From positions 42,585,501 through 42,649,500 of the forward strand of contig CM065803.1 of assembly GCA_033398695.1 (NCBI GenBank): DNA of 64,000 nt, in the 5' to 3' direction. The first letter of the stretch is position 1. Every line of letters begins with the position of its first letter. Position numbers and translations under genes: made by a program. Source of the stretch: Orobanche coerulescens (taxonomy: Eukaryota > Streptophyta > Magnoliopsida > Lamiales > Orobanchaceae). Below the pieces are notes generated by a model. It did no database searches. It saw only the letters and a list, made by a program, of their open reading frames with translations, and was not told the DNA's origin. Shown here in pieces: positions 24,215 through 36,058 of the stretch.

Positions 24215-24732
24215 GTGGTTTTGAATACTACCCTCCAAGTCATGTCTTATTTGAAATCATCGTCATCAGACTAGTATCATTGGACTTTCGCGTCACGTGT
24301 GACCTGTGCAAATGCCGAGCCAATCAGACCGGAAGAACTGTAAGGTTTCTAACGCCATGGTATAATTTCTGGCAATAGTCATTCATTCATCATTCATCAA
24401 TTAACAATCCTCAAACATCATCATTCATTGTGATTAGGACGATCATGTTAACTCATTAATCACTTAATTCATTTCATTACGCAGTTAATAATCGGGACGA
24501 TCACGTTAACTCATTAATTACTCAATTCATTTCATTACTCGGTTGTCAACTGGAAGATCATATTATCAATCTTGTTAAGTTATTCAAGATAGTCATTTTA
24601 AGAATTTCATCGAGATAATCATGTAACTTGAAGAAATCATTCATATAATCACTAAGTTAGAGCATGTATACTCATTTTCATCATCTCATGACATAATCAT
24701 AACGTGTTAATCATGCGGGAAATATAATCATT
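24215..24732 (+). other. Element B leader with a tandem duplication
   Basis: This is the untranslated leader between primer site and gag. A block of about 57 bp containing gacgatcatgttaactcatt and taattcatttcattac is duplicated in tandem at about 24432-24547. No coding sequence is recognised. Confidence 0.5.
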
Positions 24733-25524
24733 ATGCGACCTTTCTACTTCAGTATGGAGAGAACTGTCAGGAGATGCACGGGGAGAGGCCGCGGTGCGAA
24801 CCGAAACCCGAGAAATAATCACTCGCTGCCGAGAAATCGTGCCCAGGACTCGGCTCGATCAGAAGATGTTCGGGTTGATCCACTCACTTTTATGCAGGCC
24901 ATGATGACCCATGTGCAGTTGCTCAATCATCATTGCGCCACTCTGACCGGATTAATCGAGAGAACCCTCCCGTATGAGCCAGCTGCTAAGGAAAGTGCTG
25001 AACAACAACCTTCATTTGTCAGCAAGAAATCAACGAAGCGTAATCAATCCGAAGGCGGTCAGTCAACCTTCAAGAAGCCTCGTGTGAGTCCTATCATTTC
25101 TGAGCGACCTCCTACGGTGCATAGTTGCGCGGGATCTCAGTCTCGAGCGGCCAGTTCAGCCGTCACCTGTTTCAACTGTGAAGAACAGGGTCATTTCAGC
25201 ACCAAATGTCCGAAGCGGACTGTCACGTGCCATAACTGTGGAATTGCTGGGCATAGGGCCCGTTTTTGCCGAAGGGACTCCAAGTCGGCTCCGGCGGCAT
25301 CTCAGGCCCCGAAGCAACCAGCGTTTCAGAATCAGACTGCTTTGTCATCGTCGTTTAAGATAATGGAAGCAAATAGAGTTGGAGCTCGTATTTATCAGAC
25401 GGGAGCGTCCGGTTCGGGGACCGGCAAGTCCCAGATTCATATGATGAGGAGGATCGACGATCCGGTGGCCCGAATGATTTCAGGTATACTCGTAATTTTA
25501 TTTCAACTTGTGTGTACCTTTTGA
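24733..25524 (+). pseudogene. gag: Element B gag remnant: nucleocapsid with two zinc knuckles, capsid missing
   Basis: The frame of 263 residues may begin at the internal MERTVRR (24754) rather than at 24733. It has a Gly/Arg-rich start (GRGRGANRNPRNNH), a short helical stretch (FMQAMMTHVQLLNHHC) and a Lys-rich linker. Two CCHC knuckles follow, CFNCEEQGHFSTKC and CHNCGIAGHRARFC, at about residues 150-185. The capsid block with a W..W..E pattern, present in element A, is absent between the N-terminal helix and the linker, so the protein should not form particles. It runs on into the protease region, where a frameshift occurs just before the DSGT motif. Confidence 0.8.
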
Positions 25525-25880
25525 TTCTGGTACACCGCATTCATTCATTTTCGAATCATGCTTGAATAGACTTATTTCGGGATAGTCCTATTGCTTGTGG
25601 ACCTCATACCATCGGTCTACCTGACGATGGAAGAATTTTCGGAATCATACCGAATTAAGCTTAATGACCGCGATTGGTTGATAGATCTAATCGTGGTGAA
25701 CCTATCTTAGGACGATGTAATTTTCGGTATTAGTTGGTTTAACCGTCTTGATACTATCCTCAGTGATTGTTAGCGTTTGGTCGCTATCTTTCCGTCGTTT
25801 GTTGTCGAATGTATGCTTCAGGGAAGTAATCCCCGTTGTTCCAATAGAATTTCTATTATGGCGGAAGCAGAGAAATTCCG
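25515..25880 (+). pseudogene. pol: Element B protease remnant
   Basis: After a frame change the retropepsin motif DSGTPHSFI is read near 25520. It is followed by FGISWFNRLDTI near 25715-25760 and GSNPRCSNRISIM near 25820-25860, matching the usual PR/linker order of chromoviruses. Several stops intervene. The protease-RT linker downstream is replaced by a minisatellite. Confidence 0.7.
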
Positions 25881-26205
25881 CAATCGAACTATTCAATCAT
25901 TCATTGTATCATTTCCACCGATTGGCCTTTCTAAGACAATCGAGTCATTCAATCATTCATTGTATCATTTTCATCGATTGACCTTTCTAGGGCAATCGAG
26001 TTATTCAATCATTCCTAGTATCATTTTCATCGATTGACCTTTCTAGGGCAATCGAGTTATTCAATCATTCATTTCATCATTTCCATCGATTGGCCTTTCT
26101 AAAGCAATCGAGTTGTTCAATCATTATTGGTATCTCTTTTTATCGATTGACCATTCTAAGACAATCGAAATGTTCAATCATTCGTGGTATCATTGTCATC
26201 GATTG
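25880..26205 (+). repeat. 56-bp minisatellite inside element B pol
   Basis: The core atcgattg recurs near 25917 (as accgattg), 25973, 26029, 26085, 26142 and 26199, a 56-57 bp period. Each unit reads roughly atcgattgacctttctaggg, caatcgag and ttcaatcattc. It lies between protease and RT where a coding linker is expected. The same unit forms an array in LTR J (63418-63690). Confidence 0.9.
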
Positions 26206-27250
26206 ACGATGTATTTCCAGACGAGTTATCTGGTTGCCTTCACATAGATTAGGGGAATTCAGGAGTGAGTTGGAGCCGGTACGTCCCATTTATCGAAGGC
26301 ACCGTATCGGATGGCCCCGACCAGAATGCAGGAGTTAAAGACTCAACTTGAGGAGTAGTTCGAGAAAGGTTATCTTCGACCGATTGCGCCCCCATGAGGA
26401 ACACCAGTGTGATCTGTCAAGGAGAAGGATGGCTCGTCTCGTGTGTGTATTAATTACCAGGAGTTGATCAGGGTGATGATCAAGAGTAGTATCCCTTACC
26501 CCGTATTGATGATCTTTTAGATCAACTTCAGGGAGCTTCAGTATTTTCCAGGATCGACTTAAGATCTGGATATCACCAGTTGCGGATTCGAGAGTCGGAT
26601 ATCGCGAGGACAGCGTTTCATACACGCTATGGTCATTATGAGTTCGTAGTTATGCCGTTCGGGCTAACTATTACACCTGTGGTATTCATGGGGTTAATGA
26701 ATCGGGTTTTCATCGACTTTTTGGATCAGTTTGTTGTTGTCTTCATCGCCGACATTTTGATTTATTCTCATAGCCGAGAGGAACACGAGGTTCATCTTCA
26801 TCAGGTTCTCGACGTGTTGAGACGAGAACAACTATATGGAAAGTTTTCCAAATGTGAGTTCTGGAGGTCCGAAGTGACTTTCTCGGGCATGTAATTTCAT
26901 CAGCGAGTTCGTGTCGACCCTCGGAGACGGAGACTATCCGAGATTAGCAACCTCCGAAAGATATTAATTAAATCCGATGTTTCCTCGGATTAGGTGGTTA
27001 ATTATCCACCCACGACACGGAACTAGCGGTAGTGGTGTTCGCTGAAAATTTGGCGTCGTTACCTTTATGGCGTCACCTTTGATTATTCACCAATCACAAG
27101 AGTTGAAGGATATATTTACTCACAAGGAGTTAATATGCGACAGGCGGTGGTTGGAACTAATCAAAGATTTTGATATCGAGATCCTTTACCACGGACAAGG
27201 CGACGTTGTCGCCGACGCTTTGAGTCGTAAGTCCGTTCAAGAGCAAATGC
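26206..27250 (+). pseudogene. pol: Element B reverse transcriptase and RNase H, broken
   Basis: It starts with DDVFPDEL-like linker sequence and reaches the RT palm at 26580-26894 ([20 protein letters not shown], then [12 protein letters not shown]). The catalytic box should be FIDD, so one aspartate is Ala. Sequence after 26894 is deleted or scrambled up to 27000. RNase H resumes with HKSLKDIF near 27090-27110 and ends at [11 protein letters not shown] near 27205-27230. Multiple stops and frameshifts preclude function. Confidence 0.85.
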
Positions 27251-27519
27251 TTGCTCGTTTAACGATCGGAAGGAGCTTCGGCGGGAATTCCTTAGACCCG
27301 AGATCGAAGTCGGCTTCGGCGAATTCGGGGACGACTTTGTATGTTAGAGATTTCATCGTCACTTGAGGAGGTAATCGGAGAGAATCGAGTTCATACCCTT
27401 CATTGTTGCGCATACGTGAAGATGTGGCTCGGGGAAAGCCCACGGATTCGTGATCCACGAGGTGGACTTTTGAGATTTAAGAATCGGATGTGTGTACGGA
27501 GAATGATGAGTTGAAAAAC

Positions 27520-28784
27520 TCGATTTTGAGAGAAGCTCATGCTACCCCTTATTCTGTTCATCATCCGGGGTCCAAGAAGATGTAAAAGGACTTGAAACAA
27601 AATTCTTGGTGGAGTAATATGAAGCGAGAAGTCGCGAATTTGTTTCGAGATGCTTAACTTGCCAACAAGTCAAGATTGAACATCGGCCCGTGGGTATCTG
27701 AAACCTCTCCTATTCAGTGGAAGTGGGAAGACATTTCCATGGATTTCATTACGAGTTTGCCGACGAGTCGTCGTGGCATGAATACGATCTGGGGGATTGT
27801 GGACCGCTTAACTAAATCAGCTCATTTCCTTGAGATCAAGGATACGTGGGGTCCCGAGAGACTGGCCCAGTTATTCATCAAGGAGATAGTAAGACTGCAC
27901 GGTACTCCTAAGAGTATCATTTCCGATCGTGACGGTCAATTTGTGTCTCATTTTTGGAAATCAGTTCATCGTGCTATGGGAACTCAGCTTAATCTCAGTA
28001 CTGCCTTTCATCCTCAGTCCGACGGACAATCAGAGAGGACTATTCAGACATTAGAAGACATGTTGAGAGCTTGCGTCCTCGATTGGAAGGACGATTGGGA
28101 AGCCCAATTACCGTTGATCGAGTTCACGTATAATAATAGTTGGCATGCTTCCATTAAGATGGCACCTTACGAGGCCTTGTACGGTCGTCGTTGTCGCTCT
28201 CCTTTGTGTTGAGATGACTTGTCAGAATCAATCGGCACCGAGCCCGATATACTTATAGCCGTCCGGGAGAAGGTAGCTATGATCAAGAGTCGTATGTTGA
28301 CAGCTCAGAGTCGACAGAAATCGTATGCGGACAATCGTCGTCGACCACTAGAGTTCGAGACGGGTGACCATGTTTTGGTCAAGGTATCCCCGAGTCGAAG
28401 TATTTTTTTTGTTTCGGAAAACGGGGGAAGTTGAGCCCAAGATTCATTGGACCGCTTGAAATTTTGGATCGAGTAGGCGAGTTAGCTTATCGATTGGCTT
28501 TACCTCCGGCTTTGAGCAGGATTCATAATGTCTTTCACGTCTCTCAGTTGCAGAAGTATGTTGCCGACCCGAGTCACATACTTCAGTTCGACGAAATCGA
28601 GATCGCGGATGATCATTCGTACGAGGAGCGTCCTGTACAAGTGTTAGAGCGGCGAATCAAACAGTTGAAGAATAAGTCGATTCCTTTGGTCAAGATTCAG
28701 TGGTCTAGACACGGAGTCGAAGAGGCTACTTGGGAAACTGAGGATAGTATGCGGGAGAGTTATCCCGAGTTGTTTGACCCTTAG
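27520..28784 (+). pseudogene. pol: Element B integrase with C-terminal chromodomain
   Basis: The zinc-binding part (EAHATPYSVH) has stops. The core at 27676-28212 is nearly intact, with DDE residues in ISMDF, IISDRDG and DGQSERT. It ends at a TGA after RCRSPLC. The GPY-type C-terminal part continues to a frameshift at a T run (28405-28412). It resumes at 28431 (RFIGPLEILDRVGELAYRLA) and closes with a chromodomain (VKIQWSRHGVEEATWETE) and a stop at 28784. Chromodomains direct integration to marked chromatin in this lineage. As a whole it is inactive. Confidence 0.9.
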
Positions 28785-28800
28785 TTTCGGGGACGAAACT

Positions 28801-28817
28801 CTTTTAAGGGGGGTGTA
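28801..28817 (+). other. Element B polypurine tract
   Basis: cttttaaggggggtgta lies directly before the 3' LTR and after the conserved tail ttcggggacgaaact. Confidence 0.75.
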
Positions 28818-31150
28818 TGTAATACCCGGTTGTAATTCAGTCACTATCATTCAGTAATTTCATTCGGTGATTGTCACTCAGTGGATTTTCACTCATTTAT
28901 AATCATTCATCAATCATATTCATTCACCGTGTTCACCATTCGGAAAAACTTCGAGTTGTGTATCGTTATTGTTCATTGTTTCAACTTTCCTCATATGAGT
29001 TCGACTTTGTTAGATCACCATTAATTTTTGGTAACTCGAAAAATTCTAAATCTTTGCAATATTATAGAGCATCGAGTTATCTTTCCAATGGTTCAAACGG
29101 TGAGTCAATCGGAGTCCGGACGAGAGAGTTATGGTCGTTTTAGCTCACCCGCTCATTTTTCAGATTTTGGCCGATCACGGCCGACGGTTCGGCCGTGTCG
29201 TCCGACACGGCCCGTGCGTACTCGTCCGGATAATGCCGAAGTTCGCCTCAGGCCCGACCGTGTCGTGCAGCGCGGCGAGTCGCACCCTTCCGGATAGGCC
29301 AGAACCGTCTGACCAGAGGCCCGACCGTGTGCCAGGACACGGTCGAGTCAATACCGAGCGCCGCGGACGGGTCACTATCGGTAGGCCCCTTTGCGCCGCG
29401 ACCGTGTCATGCCATACACGGTCGAGTCCCTTCCGGCCAGCTGCGCGCCGCGACCGTGTCAGGCGGGCACGGTCGAGTCTGGCTGCCGAGTCAACCCCTA
29501 TAAATTCATTTTTTGAGCATTTTGAGCTCATTTCTTCCATATTTTTCCATCATCTTCACCTGCAACCGAGAGAGAATAACTTGAGGGAGAGATTTCTTCA
29601 TCAATTATCATTTGAGTGTGTATTTTCATCACCTTCGAACATTTGGGAAGCTTGGATAGTCGTTTTTACGCGTTTTCATCGGATCGAATTGGTTGGATCT
29701 TCAAGAGGTAAATTCTTCAACACTTTGGACTTCGATTTTGTGTTGAGATATGATGTTTTGGACGTTATAATCATGTTATATGAAGGGATATGTATATGAT
29801 TATGAGTTTGTATAAGGATTCATTGGATTATTGAGGAATTATTCAAGAACACGTTGAAAATCGAGTTGGAATTGGGGATTTTCGACTAATTGTTGTTATA
29901 ATCACATTTTTGGATATTCATAACGGATTATTGATCGTATTGGAGATGTTTTGTTGGTTTGAAACACTTCTTGGGGAATTTTGATATTGGTATATCGAAG
30001 TTTGTTTGTAAACAATCGGAGTTGGATACAACGTGTTTGATTTAATGTCTCTATGGACTTGGTTTAGTCGTATCGACGTTTGGAATTCGTTATATTCGTG
30101 TATTGATCAGATTGTTGGTAATTGTATTGAATTAAGGTTGTTCGAGCGACCGATATCTCAATTAGGACGTTGTTCGTGGAAGGATAATTGTCATCGGTAT
30201 TGTGTAAGTTAATTCTTACTCGGTTAAAAAGGATATTCATACCTTTTGTTGTTGATCGTTCATAATCATACCTCATTCATCATTGTATTAATCATATTAA
30301 AACTTGTTATTGTCAATTAATCACTTCAGTCATAAGGAACGACGGTTCCAATCTTTTCATTGAGCTATCATTCATTTCATTATTACCCTCATCTCGGTGA
30401 GTCACTCTTGACTTTGTCAGATTATTATTTATCCATTGATATTCATTACGGTCATTTTCGTTCATATGACCTTCTGGGTTCATATTGCGTGGCCGGGTGT
30501 GGTTGTGTGGAATTTTTAGTTGGGCACACGATGGTCATGTATTGGGTTCACCGATACATCGGACCGTGCACACGGTAACGCTTACCTCCATGAGACTAAT
30601 TAGGTACAAGGACGGGTGTATCCGGTCATTCGTCTTGTACACTTGCACATAACATTACGGGCATACTATGATACTCCTCTTCAGCGAAATTCATAATTAA
30701 GAATATTTCATAACTTCAGTTAATCATGATTGTGTATTTTCAACCCTTGAGGATTGTTGTTCTTTATGTGACCCGTTTGGGGATTTTGTTTTTCAGTCAT
30801 GGCAAGGCAAACGCACGGGAATAGCATGTTGATGTCGAGGAGTCCTAGTGATACTAGTAGGGGCCTCAAATCCTTTCGATCATTCCTATTGTTGTCATTT
30901 ATTTTCATTTATGATTTTCATTTGAATACTCCGTTTCATTCAGTGTTGTGTATTTTATCTTCATATAAAATACACTAGTATTCGGTATTGTCCTGGTGTG
31001 TTGTAACTAAACTCCTCATCAGAGTAATTATCGTTGTAATGTAGTTCGGTACTACATTTATCTTGTGTAATTCATTCATTTTCATTTGCCTGGTGGGTCC
31101 CAGTTGGGGATCTACGGCACTGTAATATCCGCCTAGTTTGGGGTGTTACA
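28818..31150 (+). repeat. Element B 3' LTR
   Basis: It matches 21857-24198 closely. Differences are scattered single bases, except for a dense group in the inverted-repeat cluster (29165-29485) and a few small indels in the last 450 bp. TATAAAT is at 29499-29505. Confidence 0.95.
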
Positions 31151-31524
31151 GTAAGCTCCATGTCCGACCACCTTGGTGATCAAGTAAGGTGCTTCCCAGT
31201 TTGGGTCCAGGTTGCCGGATCCAGCTACTTTCGTATTCTGGATGACTCGTCTGAGCATGCAGTCTCCTTGTTTGAATGCTCGTGTACGATTATTTTTATT
31301 GTAACATTTGGCGACTCTTTGCTGGTAGGCTGCCATCATAACTCTTTCTTTATCTCTCTTTCATCAAGTGTATCGAGTTCGTGACACATATCCCGCTAGT
31401 TATGATCGGCTGTTATGAGTTCTTGCCTTGAAGTATGCACTTTACTTTCTGTTGGAATGATAGATTACATACCGTAAGCTAGGGAGAATGGGGTCTCTCC
31501 CATCGAGGTCCTGACTGTAGTTCA
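31151..31524 (-). pseudogene. pol: Tat element integrase C-terminal part
   Basis: Minus-strand residues read GETPFSLAYGM (near 31460-31495), then AYQQRVAKCYNKNNRTRAF, LRRVIQNTK and NWEAPYLITKVVGHGAY, the typical C-terminal end of a Tat-lineage integrase. It is continuous with 21799-21856 across element B and with 41079-41824 across element C. Frame breaks are present. Confidence 0.85.
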
Positions 31525-31658
31525 TGTTAGGAGTATTCCCTCGAATGCCACTCAGGAGATATATGAGTGAGGGCATTGTACTTGTTATTATGTAATTCAT
31601 TATCATAAGGCAAATAGATAATTCTTTATTTACTGGTAGTTACTGGCATTCCTAACTC

Positions 31659-31727
<69 letters not shown>

Positions 31728-32473
31728 CTATTCCGTGTATTTGTGAGCAAAACATTCCACTCCTTATCAGATAAGGGGGTCGGCACTGGAAAGGTTTATA
31801 GCTCAAATTCTTAATCGTTCGCAAGTCGATATAACTTGACTCGGCGTTGAGTTTATGTGAAGACTTGTATGATGTGTTCTTTGATATGGAGAGTGCCTGT
31901 CGAACACTAATGGTTAGTGGGAGAACATGTTATAGGTATGTTAATCGGATTAGTATACTCGAACCGACTCACCCTCGATTCGTCACACGGATTTCACTCC
32001 GGGACAGTCAATGACGGAATCAAAAGGTTGTGATAGGTATTCGTGAACCTTCAACTTGAGAATTTAGTAGGGATGTGCTTGTGACGTTAAGATTTTCATT
32101 AGAGTAGTTCGACCCTGTAAACCGGAAGGCGAGGGTCAACCTCGACGTGCGTCTTGACGGGCAAGTAGCAGGTCCTAACTGAATACCAAGATAAAATTCT
32201 TTATCCTGTTAGTGAACGGGTTACATATCCTATGCGGTTATTGGCAGATGAGATCATAAGTCTTTGGCCAAAGCATTGGAGCTAGTTGTATTGGATACAC
32301 GAGAGCTCGATCATCTCGATTTGCATTAACTCATGTATAGCATCAAGTACATATAGGGTTTGACTGACCGTGACCCTATAACTTGATCAGGACATTTGAA
32401 AGATGGGTTTAGACGTATACTGTTATTCACGACAGAATAGTTCTTGAATGATCCCAATCATTCGATCTCAGTT
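31525..32473 (+). repeat. Element C 5' LTR, left half in direct orientation
   Basis: It matches the start of the 3' LTR (39096-39997) up to tctcagtt and then stops matching at 32474. It contains an AT dinucleotide run absent from the 3' LTR. Confidence 0.88.
31661..31720. repeat. (AT)30 microsatellite
   Basis: About 60 bp of pure alternating AT. At the same place the 3' LTR has only aactcgtaaatagatatatag, so the run expanded in this copy after insertion. Long AT tracts can extrude cruciforms and are prone to slippage. Confidence 0.98.
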
Positions 32474-34203
32474 AAATGGCATTCATAATTAATCTAAATA
32501 TTGATCCAATCAATATAAATTAATCCATCCAAACGAATTAATCCAATTAATTCAAACAACCATTAAGTTTAACTTGTTCCGGGCGAGAAAATATTTCATT
32601 AAATTAATTCCCCTAAAAATTAAATTACCATAATTATATCTTAGTCAAATTAAATCTAATTTAATTTGTGGGAAATTAATTATCGAACGAAATATAAAAA
32701 CGGAGCCAAAAACACAAGGCCCGGGCCAAGCCCGCGGCCGTGGCTGCCAGCCCGGCCAGCTGACCCTCCCTAGCCCACTGCTGTGCCCTGTGCCCGGCCC
32801 AGCCACCGCTTTGTCAGGCGATCCGGCCCCAGCGACCAGAGTGCCGGGTCTGGCCATTTTTCCGGCTCGTCTTTTCTTCCCGAATCCAAAAATAATATTT
32901 TTTTAATTTTTATATTACACAATTAAATCAGTTTTTCAAAAGAAAAATAGATTTATAGTAACATAAAATCATGAAAATTTAATTTTTAGATGAACAATAG
33001 AAAATCAACAACCAATACGATTATGATTCCAAATCATAAACCATCCAATCAAGCATTCCAAATGATAAATATCGTATATATGATCGCAAGACCTATGCTC
33101 CGATACCACTGTTTGGATTCGGTGCCTAAATCGAAGCCCCAGCGGAAGCGGTAAAACGAAAATTAATTCGATCCGAATCCCTTAGAGGATCGATCGAGCT
33201 ACGTATATACGAATATAAAACGAAGCACAAGAAGATACGAGAACATACTCTCGTAATCCGTTGATTAAATTATGATCTCCGAGAAAGCGATTCCCCAAGC
33301 TTTATGCGATCTCCCTACGATTCCAATCCGCTCCAAGCTCTTGGATGATCCAACGCCGAAAATATTGCGTCTCTACTTGCCACGCGCCGGAGAAACAAAC
33401 GGAATGACTATACCTCGTTACTCTCCAAGGATACGGCTAGAACAAGGTTATAGGAGCTAATCTAAAATGTGATTATAACACTCCAAGTGTATAACTCACA
33501 ATCCCTCAATATTTCTTGAATTTTTTCCAAGAAAAACTCAAGATGTTAAGTGAAGAAGATGATGACTATGAAAAAGAACTTTTATCTCTTTCTCTCTCTC
33601 AATGTGTCGTGTGAATACTTGGTGTAAGTGAGAGTGATCAAGTCTTCACTTTTATTCATCAAGGAATCAAGACCAAATCCCCAACAAAATATCACACTTG
33701 ATATTTGTCCCCTTGGTTGTCACAAGTCTTCCACCTACCAAAGTGAAGACTAAGACCAAGGGAGGGGTTAGGTATGGGGCGGCCATCTAGAAGGAATTGG
33801 ACGAGTTCAGTCCGTTTCAGACTCCCGTGAGTCCAAACAGATAAACTCCAATTCCGTTCCGATGTATTTGTATCAATTAATTAATCTAATTAATTAATCA
33901 CATCAAATACAAAATAATATAATTAATTTCTCCAAGAAATAATTATATCTATGAATTAAATTAATCACCCAGTAATTTATTTAATTCATTAGGCCGTAAA
34001 TTAATTTATCCAATAAATCAATTTAGACATCCAATGTCCCAATAAATTAGATATCTAATATCTAATATTTATACTGGGATAATAAGCTCGATTCATTCCG
34101 TCGTCAATCCTATTGCGCGACTCGGTAGGTCCGTCTCAGTCAGCAATGAGAGGAACCAAAGAGTAGTAGCACCACCTAGCCAGCCTGGCGGCCTACACTG
34201 TAC
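32474..34203 (-). repeat. Inverted segment of element C: leader, primer site and right half of 5' LTR
   Basis: 33110-34203 is the reverse complement of the right half of the 3' LTR (about 40001-41078), including the terminal tgttgggatt-like end and the cctggcggcctacactgta end. Next to it, on the minus strand, is the primer site at 33108-33097 and then leader down to 32474. All pieces of a normal 5' end are present once, so one inversion with breakpoints near 32473 and 34203 explains the order. A GC-rich island (32715-32875) lies in the leader part. No gene is recognised. Confidence 0.88.
33097..33108 (-). other. Element C primer-binding site, inverted
   Basis: The minus strand reads TGGTATCGGAGC one base after the end of the inverted LTR half. 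This is the initiator-Met-tRNA type with one change. Its reversed orientation relative to gag-pol would prevent normal minus-strand synthesis. Confidence 0.85.
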
Positions 34204-35173
34204 TAATACGTTTGATGCATTATTTTCGAATCGTGATGTGGTTCATGGACTTAGTTTTTTAATCGTTCGATTTTATTTGATTGGGTTGTAAAGGCCGTTT
34301 TGAGCCTATTTATTTTGCTAGAAATATTTGTATCTAGGATGCAATTTTTCCATGTAAAATTTATATGTAATGACAAAGACTGGAGGAAGATCCATTCAAG
34401 AAGACAAAGATTCAAGACTGAAGACTTGTAATTAGATTACGAAGTTTTTGATTTTAGGAATGGTCCATGAACTACATGTTGGTAGCAATTAGGTTGTAAA
34501 TGGTTATTCATATTGTATGAATGCTACAAACGCGCTTAAATTAATTAATGTGCAAAGTGTAACATTAATCGCGAAAATTCTCCCACGACAAATTATTAAG
34601 TTTATAAGGTTTCAAGGTTTTCCTTCCCTCCATCGAGCTTTCGGGAAATTGAAATCCAAATCGGATGTGCTATGCTTCTGAGTTATCGGGGTAGTCGTTC
34701 GGAGAGGATGGATAAATTACCGGGAGCGCATAGGATGCCTTGGGTTGGAGCAAAATTTATCCCTAGAAACCTGATAGGTTGCCGGATAAGATTCAATTGT
34801 GAAACTGATTTGCGTCGTTGGTACAAACTTAACTTGTTCACGAACCATAGAAACCGTATAGGTTGAGGGGAGTGAACAAGGGGAAAAAGAAGATCGAATC
34901 ATCCATTAGATGGGTTGGTGTTGGACACCACCTTATGAAAATTAATAGACTAAACCTGTTCGGTTGCCCTCTATTAAGATTTATAAAGAACTCGATTACC
35001 ACTATGAAGTAGAGCGAACGATACTTCCAGATTTCACATGGGAGTGTGTTATTCCGATAAAAATAGTTGGAGCTGGGTAATAAGAATAGAAAAGACCTTA
35101 ATTCTGTACTCAAATCATAATTGAACGAGTCACTAATTAACCTGTCGTACTTAATGCAGACATAACTCTCAAT
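34204..35173 (+). other. Element C leader, gag-proximal part
   Basis: This untranslated region precedes gag. Short pieces such as gaaacctgataggttgccgg and gaaaccgtataggttg recur, suggesting a small imperfect duplication at 34760-34870. No coding sequence is supported. Short frames here are not called. Confidence 0.5.
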
Positions 35174-36055
35174 ATGACAATGGACCCACTCGCAATTCTA
35201 CTCGAAAAGAACACCTTGATTGGACCTAACTTCGTGGATTGGCTCCGCAATATGATGATAGTCCTCAGTATAGAGGCACTGGGATACGTCTTTGAGATGG
35301 ACATTCCGGCGCCTCCAGTGCGGACAAGAGCCAATCAGGAAGAGATTGAAAACCACAAAAAGTGGGTTAAGGATGACATAAAAGTTCGTGCTTACATGAT
35401 GGCTTCTATGTCTAATGAGCTTCAGAGAGCTCATGAGAAAATGACTTCTGCCTGGCAGATTCTATCTCACTTAACCGAGCTTTATGGTGAGCACAGTCGA
35501 ACTGCTAGATATGAGATATCCAAGAAATTGTTCGGTGCAAGGATGAATGAAGGTGAGAAGGTTGGGGACCACGTCCTCAAAATGATATCTATGATCGAGA
35601 GATTGGAGGCTCTTGATTTTAAGATGGATACTTCTCTTCATACCGACCTTATCCTACAGTCTCTCCCTGATTCCTTCTCACTGTTTGTTATGAATTTCAA
35701 CTGCAATGAGATTGCATGCAACTTATCAGGGCTAATGAACAAATTGGTGACCGCTCAGTCTCAGATGAAGACTCCGCGGATGAAGGAGTCCGCCCTTGTG
35801 ATTTATTCTGGACCTCGGAGGTCGAAGAATAAGAATAAGAAGAAAAAAACCAAGAAGCAGACGGGACCACAAGTCAAGGACTTCAAGGGTAAGGGCAAGG
35901 CCCCGATGGTTCCAAAGACCAAGAAAAAGGACGCTTGTCTCAAATGCGGTGAGCTGGGCCACTGGGCAAGAGACTGTCCAATTCTTCATGGCACTTCAGG
36001 TACAGAACTTTTAGTTTTGGAAAGAAAATGTTCTGCTACTGTATTTTCTACTTCT
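35174..36055 (+). pseudogene. gag: Element C gag with one zinc knuckle
   Basis: The frame of about 294 residues begins MTMDPLAILLEKN at 35174. It continues with FVDWLRNMMIVL, a copia-type gag core (WQILSHLTELYGEHSRTARYEI, about residues 95-120), a Lys-rich linker and the knuckle CLKCGELGHWARDC near residue 258. It is uninterrupted until the TAG at 36056-36058, which lies two codons before the protease motif LDSGASSH in the same frame. At that position copia elements usually have Trp, so the stop looks like a point mutation. Gag is the least damaged part of the element. Confidence 0.88.
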
Positions 36056-36058
36056 TAG

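Larger units (their letters stand above)
21857..31150 (+). mobile_element. Element B: full-length decayed Tekay-like chromovirus with exact TSD
   Basis: The element is 9.3 kb with LTRs 21857-24198 and 28818-31150, a primer site at 24203 and a polypurine-rich stretch before 28818. Target duplication GTAAG is exact at 21852-21856 and 31151-31155. It sits inside the Tat integrase C-terminus. LTRs are near-identical outside the U3 inverted-repeat cluster, so insertion is fairly recent. Gag lacks its capsid and pol is heavily broken, so it was probably moved by proteins from a relative. Confidence 0.95.

Noticed and set aside
34672..34866. Short frame in the leader of element C
   Set aside because: It is in the untranslated leader between the inverted block and gag, with no similarity seen.
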